DNA of 64,000 nt from Bacillota bacterium. Lineage in GTDB: Bacteria; Bacillota; UBA4882; UBA10575. The notes beneath the pieces were generated by a model. The model had not been told where the DNA came from. It was given only the letters and a program-made list of their open reading frames with translations, and searched no databases. Shown one piece after another: positions 51,280 to 60,471 of the stretch; position 1 is the first letter of the stretch, and the number at the start of each line of letters is the position of its first letter. Location: NCBI GenBank assembly GCA_012735135.1, contig JAAYHY010000160.1, positions 1 to 64,000 on the forward strand, in the 5' to 3' direction. The position numbers were made by a program, and so were the translations under genes.

Positions 51280-52644
51280 CTAACGGATAAAGAAATATAT
51301 GAGGTAGACATTGATGAGTGAAGCAAGCCCTACAACCAACGTACCCAAGGTTTGGGTCTTATAACCATCTTCCACACTCATCCCGCCAAAGTTCGTGACC
51401 ACCCAGAAATAACTGTCATTGGCATGGGAAACCGTCATGGCGCCGGCGCCAATGGCAATCACGGTCAAAGCGGTCAAGGCCGGTGTCCCCAGCCCAATTG
51501 TGGACAGCATGGGCGCTACGATACCCGCGGTTGTTACCAGGGCGACCGTGGAGGAACCTTGCGCCGTCTTCAGAATGGCTGACAACAAGAAGGGGAACAT
51601 CAGGCCTAACACGGAGATGGTCCCGACGTTTTCCTTAATAAAATTAACCATCGAAGTGGAGGCGATAACATTACCAAGCACACCACCGGCGGCGGTAATG
51701 AAAAGAATCGGTCCCGTCACCTCCAGGGTTTGGTTCGTAAGCTCCCGAAAATCCCCCATCTTTTTCTGGCTCGCCAGCGGGAACAGAGCTAGGACGACAC
51801 CCACGCCAACAGCGATAATCGGTGTCCCCAGGAAAGTAAAGATGGCGCTCGGAATACCGGCCATCGCCAAGGCGGACGAAAAGGCCATCAGCAAAATGGG
51901 AACTACAATCGGAGCAAAAGAGGCAAGGGCGTTGGGGAGCTTCCCGTAACTGGCTACCAGTTCTTCATAGGTCTGAGTTACTTCGCCATCCAGATCCGCC
52001 TCATCATTGGCCCGCACCTTTTTCCCGATCGCTTTGGCAAAAATATAGCTGGCCAGCAAAGGTAAGATCGAGGCCAGAACGCCCATGAGAATCACCAAAA
52101 GCAGGTTGGTTTCCTGACCAAGCCCTTGGTATAAGGTATTGGCGGCCGCAATCGGTCCCGGTGTCGGTGGGATAAAGCAGTGGGCAATATACAAACCGAG
52201 CGAAAGGGCGACTGTACAAGCCACCGATGATTTCATGGTCCGCTTCACCAAAGCTTTTCGAATGGGGTTTAAGATAACAAAGCCACTGTCGCAAAAGACC
52301 GGAATGGATACAATCCACCCCATAATCAGCATAGCCAGTTCGGGATTGTTCTTGCCCACCCAACGGACTACGGTGTCGGCCATTTTCAAGGCGGCGCCGG
52401 ACTTTTCCAGTAAAGCGCCGATGAGTGCGCCAAAAATAATCACAATCCCGATACTTTTAAAGGTATTGCTGAACCCCGTGCCAATGACCCCCGGGATCTC
52501 CGTAATGGGGATTCCCGCCACCAACGCAAAGAGCAGAGATACCGCCATGATGGATATAAAGGGATGGATTTTTAACTTAGCAATCGAATAAATCATGAGA
52601 CCTATAGCCAAAACAAAGGCAACGATTAAGGGGAAACCCGACAT
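51280..52644 (-). CDS. GntP-family permease
   Basis: 12-TM pattern, AHCFIPPTPGPIAAANTL, SHANDSYFWVVTNFGGMSVEDGYKTQTLGT. Confidence 0.95.
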   Translation of the reverse strand: MSGFPLIVAFVLAIGLMIYSIAKLKIHPFISIMAVSLLFALVAGIPITEIPGVIGTGFSNTFKSIGIVIIFGALIGALLEKSGAALKMADTVVRWVGKNNPELAMLIMGWIVSIPVFCDSGFVILNPIRKALVKRTMKSSVACTVALSLGLYIAHCFIPPTPGPIAAANTLYQGLGQETNLLLVILMGVLASILPLLASYIFAKAIGKKVRANDEADLDGEVTQTYEELVASYGKLPNALASFAPIVVPILLMAFSSALAMAGIPSAIFTFLGTPIIAVGVGVVLALFPLASQKKMGDFRELTNQTLEVTGPILFITAAGGVLGNVIASTSMVNFIKENVGTISVLGLMFPFLLSAILKTAQGSSTVALVTTAGIVAPMLSTIGLGTPALTALTVIAIGAGAMTVSHANDSYFWVVTNFGGMSVEDGYKTQTLGTLVVGLASLINVYLIYFFIR

Positions 52645-52895
52645 ACCGTAAACCTCCTTTTGAAATAATCAGTTGTCAACCGGTGTGCGTTACAACCAAG
52701 TTAACACCGTTATCATAACATAAGTCCACCCAATCATCAATAAGCAGCTTAAGAAGGGGATTGATGGTTGACAAACCGGTGATTATCTTTGCGGCGCGTT
52801 AACGGGCAATCCGGCCGCGCATTCTGTTATATGTTAACTAGGAGGTAATTATAGTTAATATTTAATACTAACAAAATCTACCCTTAATTATCTTC

Positions 52896-53393
52896 TCATT
52901 TCGAAAAGGCCTTTTTGTATTTGGGCAGAACCGATTTCCAAAAGGTAAAACCGTTAACAAGTAATAGCGCGCCAAAACAGAGGCGGGCAATCCGTTCCGA
53001 AACTAACAGAGCAATCCCATTCATATCACCACCGCCAAAAAATCCGTACATTAAACTTAAGTACAGCGGGTCGGCAAAGAGCATAGTGATTGTGATATAG
53101 TACATACAAGCCTTAAATACTTTGGATTTTGCCCTGCAAATCCTGTCCGCGGCAGCAATCAACCCTCCAGCGGCAACCAGCGTAGTCACTGCTCCTAAAA
53201 GACAGAAGATGCCGAGTTGGGTGTTGCTCATGCGCCCGGCATCCACCACGATCTGCATACCAATTCCCATAAATCTAATTTGCTTAAATACACCTAGAAA
53301 AAGCGCATATATCAGATGGGCTCCCTCGTGCAGGATGTTGTAAGCAGCTACTGCAGAAAGCAGTCCCAGATATTGTCTTGTCCGTTTGCCCAT
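52896..53393 (-). CDS. Integral membrane protein with HExxH motif (putative M50-like)
   Basis: YNILHEGAHLIYALFLGV; start probably MGKRTRQYLG. Confidence 0.5.
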   Translation of the reverse strand: MGKRTRQYLGLLSAVAAYNILHEGAHLIYALFLGVFKQIRFMGIGMQIVVDAGRMSNTQLGIFCLLGAVTTLVAAGGLIAAADRICRAKSKVFKACMYYITITMLFADPLYLSLMYGFFGGGDMNGIALLVSERIARLCFGALLLVNGFTFWKSVLPKYKKAFSK

Positions 53394-53610
53394 AATTCCC
53401 TCCTGTTTCTTCAAGGCAAATCTTATACTATATATTTTATCGCAATTGAAAAAAAGCACACCTTAATATAATAACCCATCTTCCCGCGCCTAAATAAAAT
53501 AATTATAGCTTAGAATAATCAGGATGGCAATTTAAGGGTAATAGCCCATTAAATCAGCACCCTCCTTCGCCAACTGTCTTTATCTTCCGTCCCAAAATGT
53601 GTATAATAAA

Positions 53611-53626
53611 ATTAGGTTTATGTAAC
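53611..53626. promoter_or_regulatory. Putative DtxR-like operator
   Basis: ATTAGGTTTATGTAAC, similar to 58498-58513 and 7277-7292. Confidence 0.4.
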
Positions 53627-53652
53627 TCTTTTATGACTATGGGGGACTTTTA

Positions 53653-54033
53653 ATGAAAAAACTCACTATCTCAATGGAAAATTATCTTGAAGCCATATAT
53701 GAGCTTTCCGACGGGAACTCCGGCACCAGGGTTTCGGATATCTCCGAGCGCTTGGGGGTCACCAAGGCCAGCGTCAACAACGCCATGTCCACGCTGGCCG
53801 AAAAGGGACTGGTTGTCAACGAGAAATATAAAAAAGTCTTTTTAACCCCCGCCGGGTTGGAGCAAGCGAAACTAACCTCCAAAAAACACCAGATTATTCA
53901 GGAGTTTTTTATTAAGGTATTGAAAGTCGATGCCGTCGTTGCCGATAAAGACGCCTGTTCCATCGAGCATGTCATCAGTAGCGATTCCGTCCAGGCCATG
54001 CAGTTATATTTACAGGCCAACAAAGCCGAATAG
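53653..54033 (+). CDS. Short DtxR/MntR-family regulator
   Basis: MENYLEAIYELSDGNSGTRVSDISERLGVTKASVNNAMSTLAEKGLV...; 126 aa, no SH3-like domain. Confidence 0.88.
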   Translation: MKKLTISMENYLEAIYELSDGNSGTRVSDISERLGVTKASVNNAMSTLAEKGLVVNEKYKKVFLTPAGLEQAKLTSKKHQIIQEFFIKVLKVDAVVADKDACSIEHVISSDSVQAMQLYLQANKAE

Positions 54034-54090
54034 GCCTTTATTCAAATCGTACCTGCTTTACCCGGGCCACTTTATCCACTTAAGGTGTAG

Positions 54091-54123
54091 GAGGTAGTTG
54101 AATTCTTCAACTACCTCTTTTTT
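54091..54123 (+). terminator. Intrinsic terminator
   Basis: gaggtagttgaa ttc ttcaactacctc TTTTTT. Confidence 0.9.
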
Positions 54124-54222
54124 GATGAGTTCCAGCTAAATCAGGTTAACGATCCCAATCACTCCGTAGCTTGCCAATCCGCTACCGGCCGCACATATGC
54201 CGGAGTCCCCGTGCGCCGCTGG

Positions 54223-54879
54223 TCAAAACCGGGTTCCTTTGAGCAACAATTTTATCTTGCCAATTTTAAAAGTAGAAACCATCAGGATTGAAAGGAGGGC
54301 GGTTAGTAAAGCCGTTAACCCCACCGTCCACGGCGCTGGCAACGGAACGCGGCAGAGCAGCAGTATAAAACAAGCCTGTGTAAATCCGGCGGCGGTAATC
54401 GGCAAACCCTCAAAATGATCGGTGTAATTTCCCAAATTAAACCTGGCCAGGCGAAAAGCCCCGGCTGCCGGGTAGAGGACCAGGATAAACAGGAGGGCCG
54501 GGGTCGCCGCGATCGCTTCCACCGTCAACAAAACGGCAACCGGCGCGATCCCAAAAGATATTAAGTCGGCAAAGGAATCAAGCTGCTTGCCGAAGTCCGA
54601 CTCGGCCCCGACCAACCGGGCGATGGCGCCGTCAAAAGTATCCAGTCCGGCGGCAATGAGAATTAAGATACAGGAAAGCACGGCGTAATTATGTCCTTTT
54701 TGACCAATGCTTAGATACACGACGACAAGGCCGGACAACATATTGAGCAAGGTCAGGAAATTGGGAAGGTTCTTCCTAAGCAAAGTGGCGGTAGACTTCC
54801 GCTTATGGCCGTGGGACATGGATCTTCCTCCTTTGGGCGAATAGAATAATTCGATGGGCGCCAATAAATAAGAGGCCAA
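54223..54879 (-). CDS. pssA: CDP-diacylglycerol--serine O-phosphatidyltransferase
   Basis: CDP-alcohol phosphotransferase motif DTFDGAIARLVGAESDFGKQLDSFAD. Confidence 0.93.
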   Translation of the reverse strand: MASYLLAPIELFYSPKGGRSMSHGHKRKSTATLLRKNLPNFLTLLNMLSGLVVVYLSIGQKGHNYAVLSCILILIAAGLDTFDGAIARLVGAESDFGKQLDSFADLISFGIAPVAVLLTVEAIAATPALLFILVLYPAAGAFRLARFNLGNYTDHFEGLPITAAGFTQACFILLLCRVPLPAPWTVGLTALLTALLSILMVSTFKIGKIKLLLKGTRF

Positions 54880-55816
54880 GTAGGAGCACGAACCAGAAAG
54901 TTATAAACCGGAAAACGATGGTGATAGCCACTGCTTGATTGAGTTTCAAATCATAAGCGGTAAGGATGCCGCTCATGGTGGCTTCAAAGGTACCAAGGCC
55001 GCCCGGGAGCAACGGAATCATTCCGGCAAAATAGGAGACAAAGGTGGTTCCGAATAATACCGGCATCGGGATGGTCCCCGTGTGGGGAAGGGTGAGCAAA
55101 ATCAACTTTAAGGGAAAAATCACCCAAATCAGGACCGCCAACCCAAACTGGCGAATCCATTCCCCCCGTTTTTGCCGGATGCTGTCGGTCTGCCGCGCAA
55201 AGTCTTCCACCCAATTGATAAAGGGGAGAAACCATCTTCTGGCGGTTTTAATCCGGGCCATCCGGAACGCAAGGGAACGGGTTCTGAATAACAGGCAAAA
55301 AAGAAAGGCCCCACTGGCAACCAACATCAGCAAGATCAACAGTCTTACCGGCCACACCCGCAAATAAGGAACATAATTGGCCATGGTCACTACCACCGCC
55401 AAATTGAGCAGCACCAGCGCCGACAGGCTTAAGGATTTTTGGATGGTTATCAGAATTGTGGCTTGTCCGGTGGAATAACCGAGATATTTACGGAGTTGTA
55501 GCACCCGGGCCAACTCCCCCCCGACCTTTTCCCCGGGTGTAATCGCGTCGACCACCGCACCGTAGGAGTTGACCACCAACAGCTTAAAAAAAGAAGCAGG
55601 CCAACCTAAAACCCGGCACAGCCTGTACCATTGCAAATTGAGCAACAACTGGGTTACCACCTGCAAGCCCATCAGGGTCACCAATAACCAACCCGGCGTC
55701 TCACTGACTACAGCCAAGATTCCCGCCAGATCTGCTCGCTTAACAAGATACCCCAGCAAGGCAACGACTAGGGTCATGACGAGGGGCTGTACTCGCTTAA
55801 GCTTGGACCTCACCAT
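54803..55816 (-). CDS. Lysylphosphatidylglycerol synthase TM-domain (flippase-like) protein
   Basis: TM pattern, NSYGAVVDAITPGEKVGGELARVLQLRKYLGYSTGQA, GMIPLLPGGLGTFEATM. Confidence 0.9.
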   Translation of the reverse strand: MVRSKLKRVQPLVMTLVVALLGYLVKRADLAGILAVVSETPGWLLVTLMGLQVVTQLLLNLQWYRLCRVLGWPASFFKLLVVNSYGAVVDAITPGEKVGGELARVLQLRKYLGYSTGQATILITIQKSLSLSALVLLNLAVVVTMANYVPYLRVWPVRLLILLMLVASGAFLFCLLFRTRSLAFRMARIKTARRWFLPFINWVEDFARQTDSIRQKRGEWIRQFGLAVLIWVIFPLKLILLTLPHTGTIPMPVLFGTTFVSYFAGMIPLLPGGLGTFEATMSGILTAYDLKLNQAVAITIVFRFITFWFVLLLGLLFIGAHRIILFAQRRKIHVPRP

Positions 55817-56376
55817 ACAGCCCCCCCCTTTATATACAAAGCCGTGTTGCCCACATTGGTAAAGAAGCTATGCTTAATACACTTGCAGCAGGGCAAAGGA
55901 CAGGACTCCAAAGGGCAATACAGCCCGTTCATCAATTCCTTTGGCAACCGGACAAGGATTTTCACCCCGTTTCCGGCCCGCGCCAACAGATTTTTAAGCA
56001 CTTTCCCTTTTGGGGAAACCTGAAGGGCCAGATGGATAACGGTAAACCCGGCGCAATCCATCTCTTCACCCTCGCCACATACAATCCGGATCGCGTCTTC
56101 CAGCCCCATTCTTCTGATCAGATCAGCCGATTGTTGGACACATTCTTCATTATTATCAACGACGGTCACCGAAGCGCCGGTCAGCTGGTGCAGCATGATC
56201 GCGGTATAGGGACAAGGGCCGCCCCCGATGCAGAGAACATTATCGCCGGGTTTAAGTTCGGCCAACTTTACTTCCCGCTTGATCATGTTTTTATAATATA
56301 AGGCCACCATGGGATAAAATAGCCTGCTTTGGTTGGCAAGCCATTCAATCTTTTGTGTCAAAGCTGTGATCAGCAT
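55810..56376 (-). CDS. Nicotianamine synthase-like SAM-dependent enzyme
   Basis: DNVLCIGGGPCPYTAIMLHQLTGASVTVVDNNEECVQQSADLIRRMGLED; GGGPxPxTA-type SAM motif. Confidence 0.7.
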   Translation of the reverse strand: MLITALTQKIEWLANQSRLFYPMVALYYKNMIKREVKLAELKPGDNVLCIGGGPCPYTAIMLHQLTGASVTVVDNNEECVQQSADLIRRMGLEDAIRIVCGEGEEMDCAGFTVIHLALQVSPKGKVLKNLLARAGNGVKILVRLPKELMNGLYCPLESCPLPCCKCIKHSFFTNVGNTALYIKGGAVW

Positions 56377-56387
56377 TTTCGATCAAC

Positions 56388-58193
56388 CTAAAAAATATTC
56401 TGGACAAACGACCCAAGATGGTTCATGATGCCACCCACCAACAGCGCAGTCAGGGTAGTGCTCACGGTAATGGTCACGGCGGTGCGGGCGTTAAACTCTT
56501 TGGCAATGATCCCGAACACCGATAAACATGGCAAATAGAGCAAGGAAACAACCGCCCCGACATACATCTGGAGGGGGGTCAAATTAAGCCCCAAGAGCGG
56601 CGCCACCGACATCTCCCGGCGGATAATCCCTAAAATCAGAGACATTACGGCTCCCTCCGGGAGGCCCAGCCAACCCGAGACCACCGGCTTCAACAACTCG
56701 CCCAATCCTACTAAAAGACCGGTTTCCGCTATAATGGCGGCAATAAAGACAGCAATGAGCATCGGTCCTTCCGCTTCCACGATAAACTGCGTAATTCTAA
56801 CCTTCAGTTTCTTGAAATACGCTTTGGGCTCGGGAATCAGCAGATTGGGCACCTCAAGAATCAAAGGATCCACCTTGCCTTTGAGGACTTTCCCCAGGAT
56901 CATAGCGACCGTCACAAAAATCACAAACCCTGTCAACACCGTGGCCAACAGCAACCAGATGGAGTAGGCCGATAACAAAGTGATCAAGGCGCCGGTCTGC
57001 GAAATACAGGGAACCGCAAAACAGACCATGGCCGTGACCATGAGACGTTCCTTTTGGGTGGTCGCGCTCCGGGTACCGATAATCGCCGGGACGGCACAAC
57101 CAAACCCAAGGAAAATATGAATCAGACTGCCACCCTGAACCCCCAGTTTGCGCATGATGTTGTCAAACAGAACGGCAATCCGGGGCAAAACACCGCTATC
57201 TTCCAGAAAGGCAAATTGAATCTGGAACAGGATGACATAGGGCATCACCAAGGCTAAAATCCATTCAAAGCTTATCCGCAAAACCCCGTAGTTTCCGATT
57301 AAGATATTATGCAAAACCGGATGTAAATTCAACGGCATAATCAGACGTTCAAAGAAAGGAACAATCCCCTGATTGACCAAAGGCAGAAGAATCGCCGCCC
57401 GCAGGGCCTTTCCACCACCAACCACAATCCCCAAGCTAACCAGGAGAATCAACAGTGCCAGCGGTAGACCGGGCCAAGGCCGTAGTAAGGCATCGCCCAA
57501 CCGATCCAAGAAGTTAGGCTTGGCATCTGTACGGGATACCGTTTTCTGCACAATCTCCCGGGCCCGCTCCCAATAGCCCAACCCGCGATTCCCCTTTGCC
57601 AAACCGCAGCCGGCACAACCGGCACAACTGGAACAGGGCGTTCCGGCAATAGCCGGATGTTTAGCCGTTAAGATCCGTTCAAAAGCACGGGTGATCTGGT
57701 CAAGACCCTGACCTTTCACGGCCACGGTCGGAATCACCGGCGCCCCAAGCTCCTGCTCCAACAGTCTATCGTTGATTTTCAAACCTTTCCGCTCCGCCAC
57801 ATCCATCAGATTGAGGGCAAAAACAATGGGCACATCATATTCCATAACTTCCAGCGCCAGCTTGATGCTGCCCTCCAGATCAGCGGCATTAAGAACAAAA
57901 AGCACAGCAACGGGATTGCTGCACATAAAACGGATGGCTACCTCCTCCGCCACCGAAGTTGCCGCCAAGGAATAGGTGCCCGGGACGTCAATCAGCGTAT
58001 ATTGGGTATCGCCTACCCGATAGGAACCCTCCATATAAGAAACGGTGGTTCCCGGATAGTTTGAACTAATCACATGGACGTTGGTCAGTGCGGAAAAGAA
58101 AACACTCTTTCCTACGTTGGGAGGGCCCATCAGTAAAATTTTTTTCTCTTTCGCCAAGATTTTGCTGTCCTCGGCGATGATATGACATTTCAT
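56388..58193 (-). CDS. feoB: Full-length ferrous iron transporter FeoB (second copy)
   Basis: G1 GPPNVGKSVFFSALT, G3 DVPGTYSL, G4 NLMDV, Gate motifs FLGFGCAVPAIIGTR. Confidence 0.95.
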   Translation of the reverse strand: MKCHIIAEDSKILAKEKKILLMGPPNVGKSVFFSALTNVHVISSNYPGTTVSYMEGSYRVGDTQYTLIDVPGTYSLAATSVAEEVAIRFMCSNPVAVLFVLNAADLEGSIKLALEVMEYDVPIVFALNLMDVAERKGLKINDRLLEQELGAPVIPTVAVKGQGLDQITRAFERILTAKHPAIAGTPCSSCAGCAGCGLAKGNRGLGYWERAREIVQKTVSRTDAKPNFLDRLGDALLRPWPGLPLALLILLVSLGIVVGGGKALRAAILLPLVNQGIVPFFERLIMPLNLHPVLHNILIGNYGVLRISFEWILALVMPYVILFQIQFAFLEDSGVLPRIAVLFDNIMRKLGVQGGSLIHIFLGFGCAVPAIIGTRSATTQKERLMVTAMVCFAVPCISQTGALITLLSAYSIWLLLATVLTGFVIFVTVAMILGKVLKGKVDPLILEVPNLLIPEPKAYFKKLKVRITQFIVEAEGPMLIAVFIAAIIAETGLLVGLGELLKPVVSGWLGLPEGAVMSLILGIIRREMSVAPLLGLNLTPLQMYVGAVVSLLYLPCLSVFGIIAKEFNARTAVTITVSTTLTALLVGGIMNHLGSFVQNIF

Positions 58194-58453
58194 AGGGCTT
58201 GATCCTCCTCAACCATAATTGCCGACGCGATATCCTTGCCAAGGGCAATCTCTCTGGTCGCATGACGGATCAATACCGGTCCACCCAGCCGGTACCGTTT
58301 TTCCTTTTGGACCACGGTCCCCGGGTAAAAACCCAGACTGTGCAGGATCTTAACATCGGGTACCGCGGTTAATTTATATCGGCAGTTCTCCGGGGCCGAA
58401 TACAAGCTGTTTCGATGTCCATGACAATGTCGATATTGATGCCGATGTCTCAT
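58190..58453 (-). CDS. feoA: FeoA-family protein with His-rich N-terminus
   Basis: MRHRHQYRHCHGHRN...LHSLGFYPGTVVQKEKRYRLGGPVLIRHATREIALGKDIA. Confidence 0.8.
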   Translation of the reverse strand: MRHRHQYRHCHGHRNSLYSAPENCRYKLTAVPDVKILHSLGFYPGTVVQKEKRYRLGGPVLIRHATREIALGKDIASAIMVEEDQAL

Positions 58454-58497
58454 TCCCGTGCCTCCTCGTAAACGGCTATCTTTAATGATTCAATTAT

Positions 58498-58513
58498 GTT
58501 AGCCTTATCTAAC
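58498..58513. promoter_or_regulatory. Putative DtxR-like operator upstream of the second feoAB
   Basis: GTTAGCCTTATCTAAC. Confidence 0.5.
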
Positions 58514-58666
58514 TTCAAGATTAGTATACTCTAACTTTTAATAAAAATCAAGTACTCTGATGTTTTTATTTTTGTAAAGGGCAGTTACATCAGCCAACCG
58601 CACCGTCCGTCTGGTCAGGGGCGCCCATTGTGACCTTAGCCGCCGGCTTATTCCGAAAACCGGTAT

Positions 58667-58697
58667 AAAAAAAGCGTTCCCGGCAAGGAACGCCTTT
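58667..58697 (-). terminator. Intrinsic terminator of cysK
   Basis: Minus strand AAAGGCGTTCC ttgcc GGGAACGCTTTTTTT. Confidence 0.88.
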
Positions 58698-58711
58698 ACC
58701 CAATATAGCAA

Positions 58712-59647
58712 CTATTCGGAGAAGAGCGGCGTTGAGAGGTAGCGTTCGCCGGTATCAGGAAGGATGACGACAATCACTTTACCGGCGTTTTCTTGACGCT
58801 TTGCCACTGTGGTGGCCGCCCACAGGGCCGCCCCGGAAGAAATCCCGACCAGCAGCCCCTCTGTTTTCGCCAGTTCCCTACTGGCCGCAAAAGCATCTTC
58901 GTTTTGCACGCGAATAATCTCATCATAAATAGAAGTATTCAGGACCTTGGGGACAAAACCCGCGCCAATGCCCTGGATTTTATGGGGACCGGGGTTCCCT
59001 CCGGAAAGAACGGGCGAAGCGTCCGGCTCCACCGCCACCACCTTTAGCCCGGGTTTTTTCGCTTTCAGATATTCACCCGCCCCGGTCAGCGTGCCTCCGG
59101 TGCCCACGCCGGCGACAAACAGATCAACGGTCCCGTCGGTATCTTCCCAGATCTCGGGGCCGGTGGTTTTCCGGTGCATCTCCGGATTGGCCGGGTTGTC
59201 AAACTGGCCGGGAATAAAGGAATTGGGAATTTCTTTGGCTAGCTCCTCTGCTTTGGCAATGGCGCCGGCCATCCCCTTGGCGCCCTCAGTCAGCACAAGC
59301 TCGGCCCCGTAGGCCTTGAGCAGGTTTCTCCGCTCAATGCTCATGGTCTCCGGCATAGTCAAAATAACGCGGTAACCGCGGGCCGCCGCCACCGCCGCCA
59401 ATGCTATACCCGTGTTTCCGCTGGTCGGTTCAATAATGACCGAATCGCGGGTCAACAAACCCTTCGCTTCGGCATCCTCGATCATCGCTTTGGCAATCCG
59501 GTCCTTTACACTCCCAGCCGGATTAAAGTATTCCAGTTTACCGATGAGTGTCGCCGTAAGTCCTTGCTTTTTTCCGTAGTTCACCAGTTCCAACAGAGGT
59601 GTTTTCCCGATCAATTCCGCTATGCTCCGGTAGATTTTCGCCATCAT
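58712..59647 (-). CDS. cysK: Cysteine synthase (O-acetylserine sulfhydrylase)
   Basis: [45 protein letters not shown]. Confidence 0.97.
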   Translation of the reverse strand: MMAKIYRSIAELIGKTPLLELVNYGKKQGLTATLIGKLEYFNPAGSVKDRIAKAMIEDAEAKGLLTRDSVIIEPTSGNTGIALAAVAAARGYRVILTMPETMSIERRNLLKAYGAELVLTEGAKGMAGAIAKAEELAKEIPNSFIPGQFDNPANPEMHRKTTGPEIWEDTDGTVDLFVAGVGTGGTLTGAGEYLKAKKPGLKVVAVEPDASPVLSGGNPGPHKIQGIGAGFVPKVLNTSIYDEIIRVQNEDAFAASRELAKTEGLLVGISSGAALWAATTVAKRQENAGKVIVVILPDTGERYLSTPLFSE

Positions 59648-59669
59648 CCCACACCCTTTTCATTTAATT

Positions 59670-59687
59670 CATATATGTTTTATATGG
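59670..59687. promoter_or_regulatory. Shared palindromic operator candidate upstream of cysK
   Basis: CATATATGTTTTATATGG, nearly identical to 62286-62303. Confidence 0.55.
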
Positions 59688-59800
59688 TTTATCATACTAC
59701 GCCTAAATTACCCTGTCAATACTTTTATTTATAATCTTTACCAACCCGGGGATATTTGGGCGCCACTATTGACAGAACCTTGTTTTGATTCTATGATAAA

Positions 59801-59820
59801 TACATATTATTTATATATGA
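59801..59820. promoter_or_regulatory. Related AT-rich site upstream of the Rrf2 gene
   Basis: TACATATTATTTATATATGA; complement TCATATATAAATAATATGTA. Confidence 0.4.
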
Positions 59821-59821
59821 A

Positions 59822-60280
59822 ATGAGTGATACCATGCGCATCTCAGCAAAAGGCCGGTATGCTCTGGCCGCGCTAACATTTATGGCCCAGCGGTATAATA
59901 ATGGTGAATATATCACCATCCTTTCCATCTCGGAGGATCTTGGCATCTCCAAAATCTATCTGGAACAGGTGTTTTCGCTCTTGAAAAAAGCCGAACTTGT
60001 CTTCTCCGCCAAAGGCGCCCAAGGTGGTTACCAACTGGCGCGTACGCCTAAAGAGATCACGGTCCTGGATATCTTATCCGCGGTGGAAGTGTCCTTATTC
60101 GAACAGGCGCAGGATACGGTCCCGGAAAAAGCTCCGGAAATTGAAAAGGCCTTGCGGCGGTCGGCCTTTGAAGTCCTGGACCAAAGTATCGAAAAGACAT
60201 TGAGGGGAATAACCCTGGCCGATCTGGTCAGCGCGGCAGAAAAGTATAAGCAAGACCATACGCTGATGTTTTATATATAA
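59822..60280 (+). CDS. Rrf2-family regulator (CymR/IscR-like)
   Basis: MRISAKGRYALAALTFMAQRYNNGEYITILSISEDLGISKIYLEQVFSLLKKAELVFSAKGAQGGYQLAR. Confidence 0.95.
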   Translation: MSDTMRISAKGRYALAALTFMAQRYNNGEYITILSISEDLGISKIYLEQVFSLLKKAELVFSAKGAQGGYQLARTPKEITVLDILSAVEVSLFEQAQDTVPEKAPEIEKALRRSAFEVLDQSIEKTLRGITLADLVSAAEKYKQDHTLMFYI

Positions 60281-60387
60281 CATGCGGAAAGAAGGCCGCC
60301 TTTTGTGTATATTCCACAAATCCTTTGATTCAAATCCCGCCTGCACAAGTATATTCCTTGCTTACTTTCTACTGACTCCATAAAGAA

Positions 60388-60463
60388 AAAAATAAGGGTT
60401 CCCCACCTTGCCGGCGCCGGTTAAACCGCCGGGGAAAGAACCCAAAGTCGGGAAGCCCTTATC
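60388..60463 (-). terminator. Large bipartite terminator-like structure
   Basis: Outer arms ataagggttcccc / gggaagcccttat with inner gccggcg...cgccgg; minus-strand TTTTTTT tail. Confidence 0.6.
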
Positions 60464-60471
60464 TATCCTCC

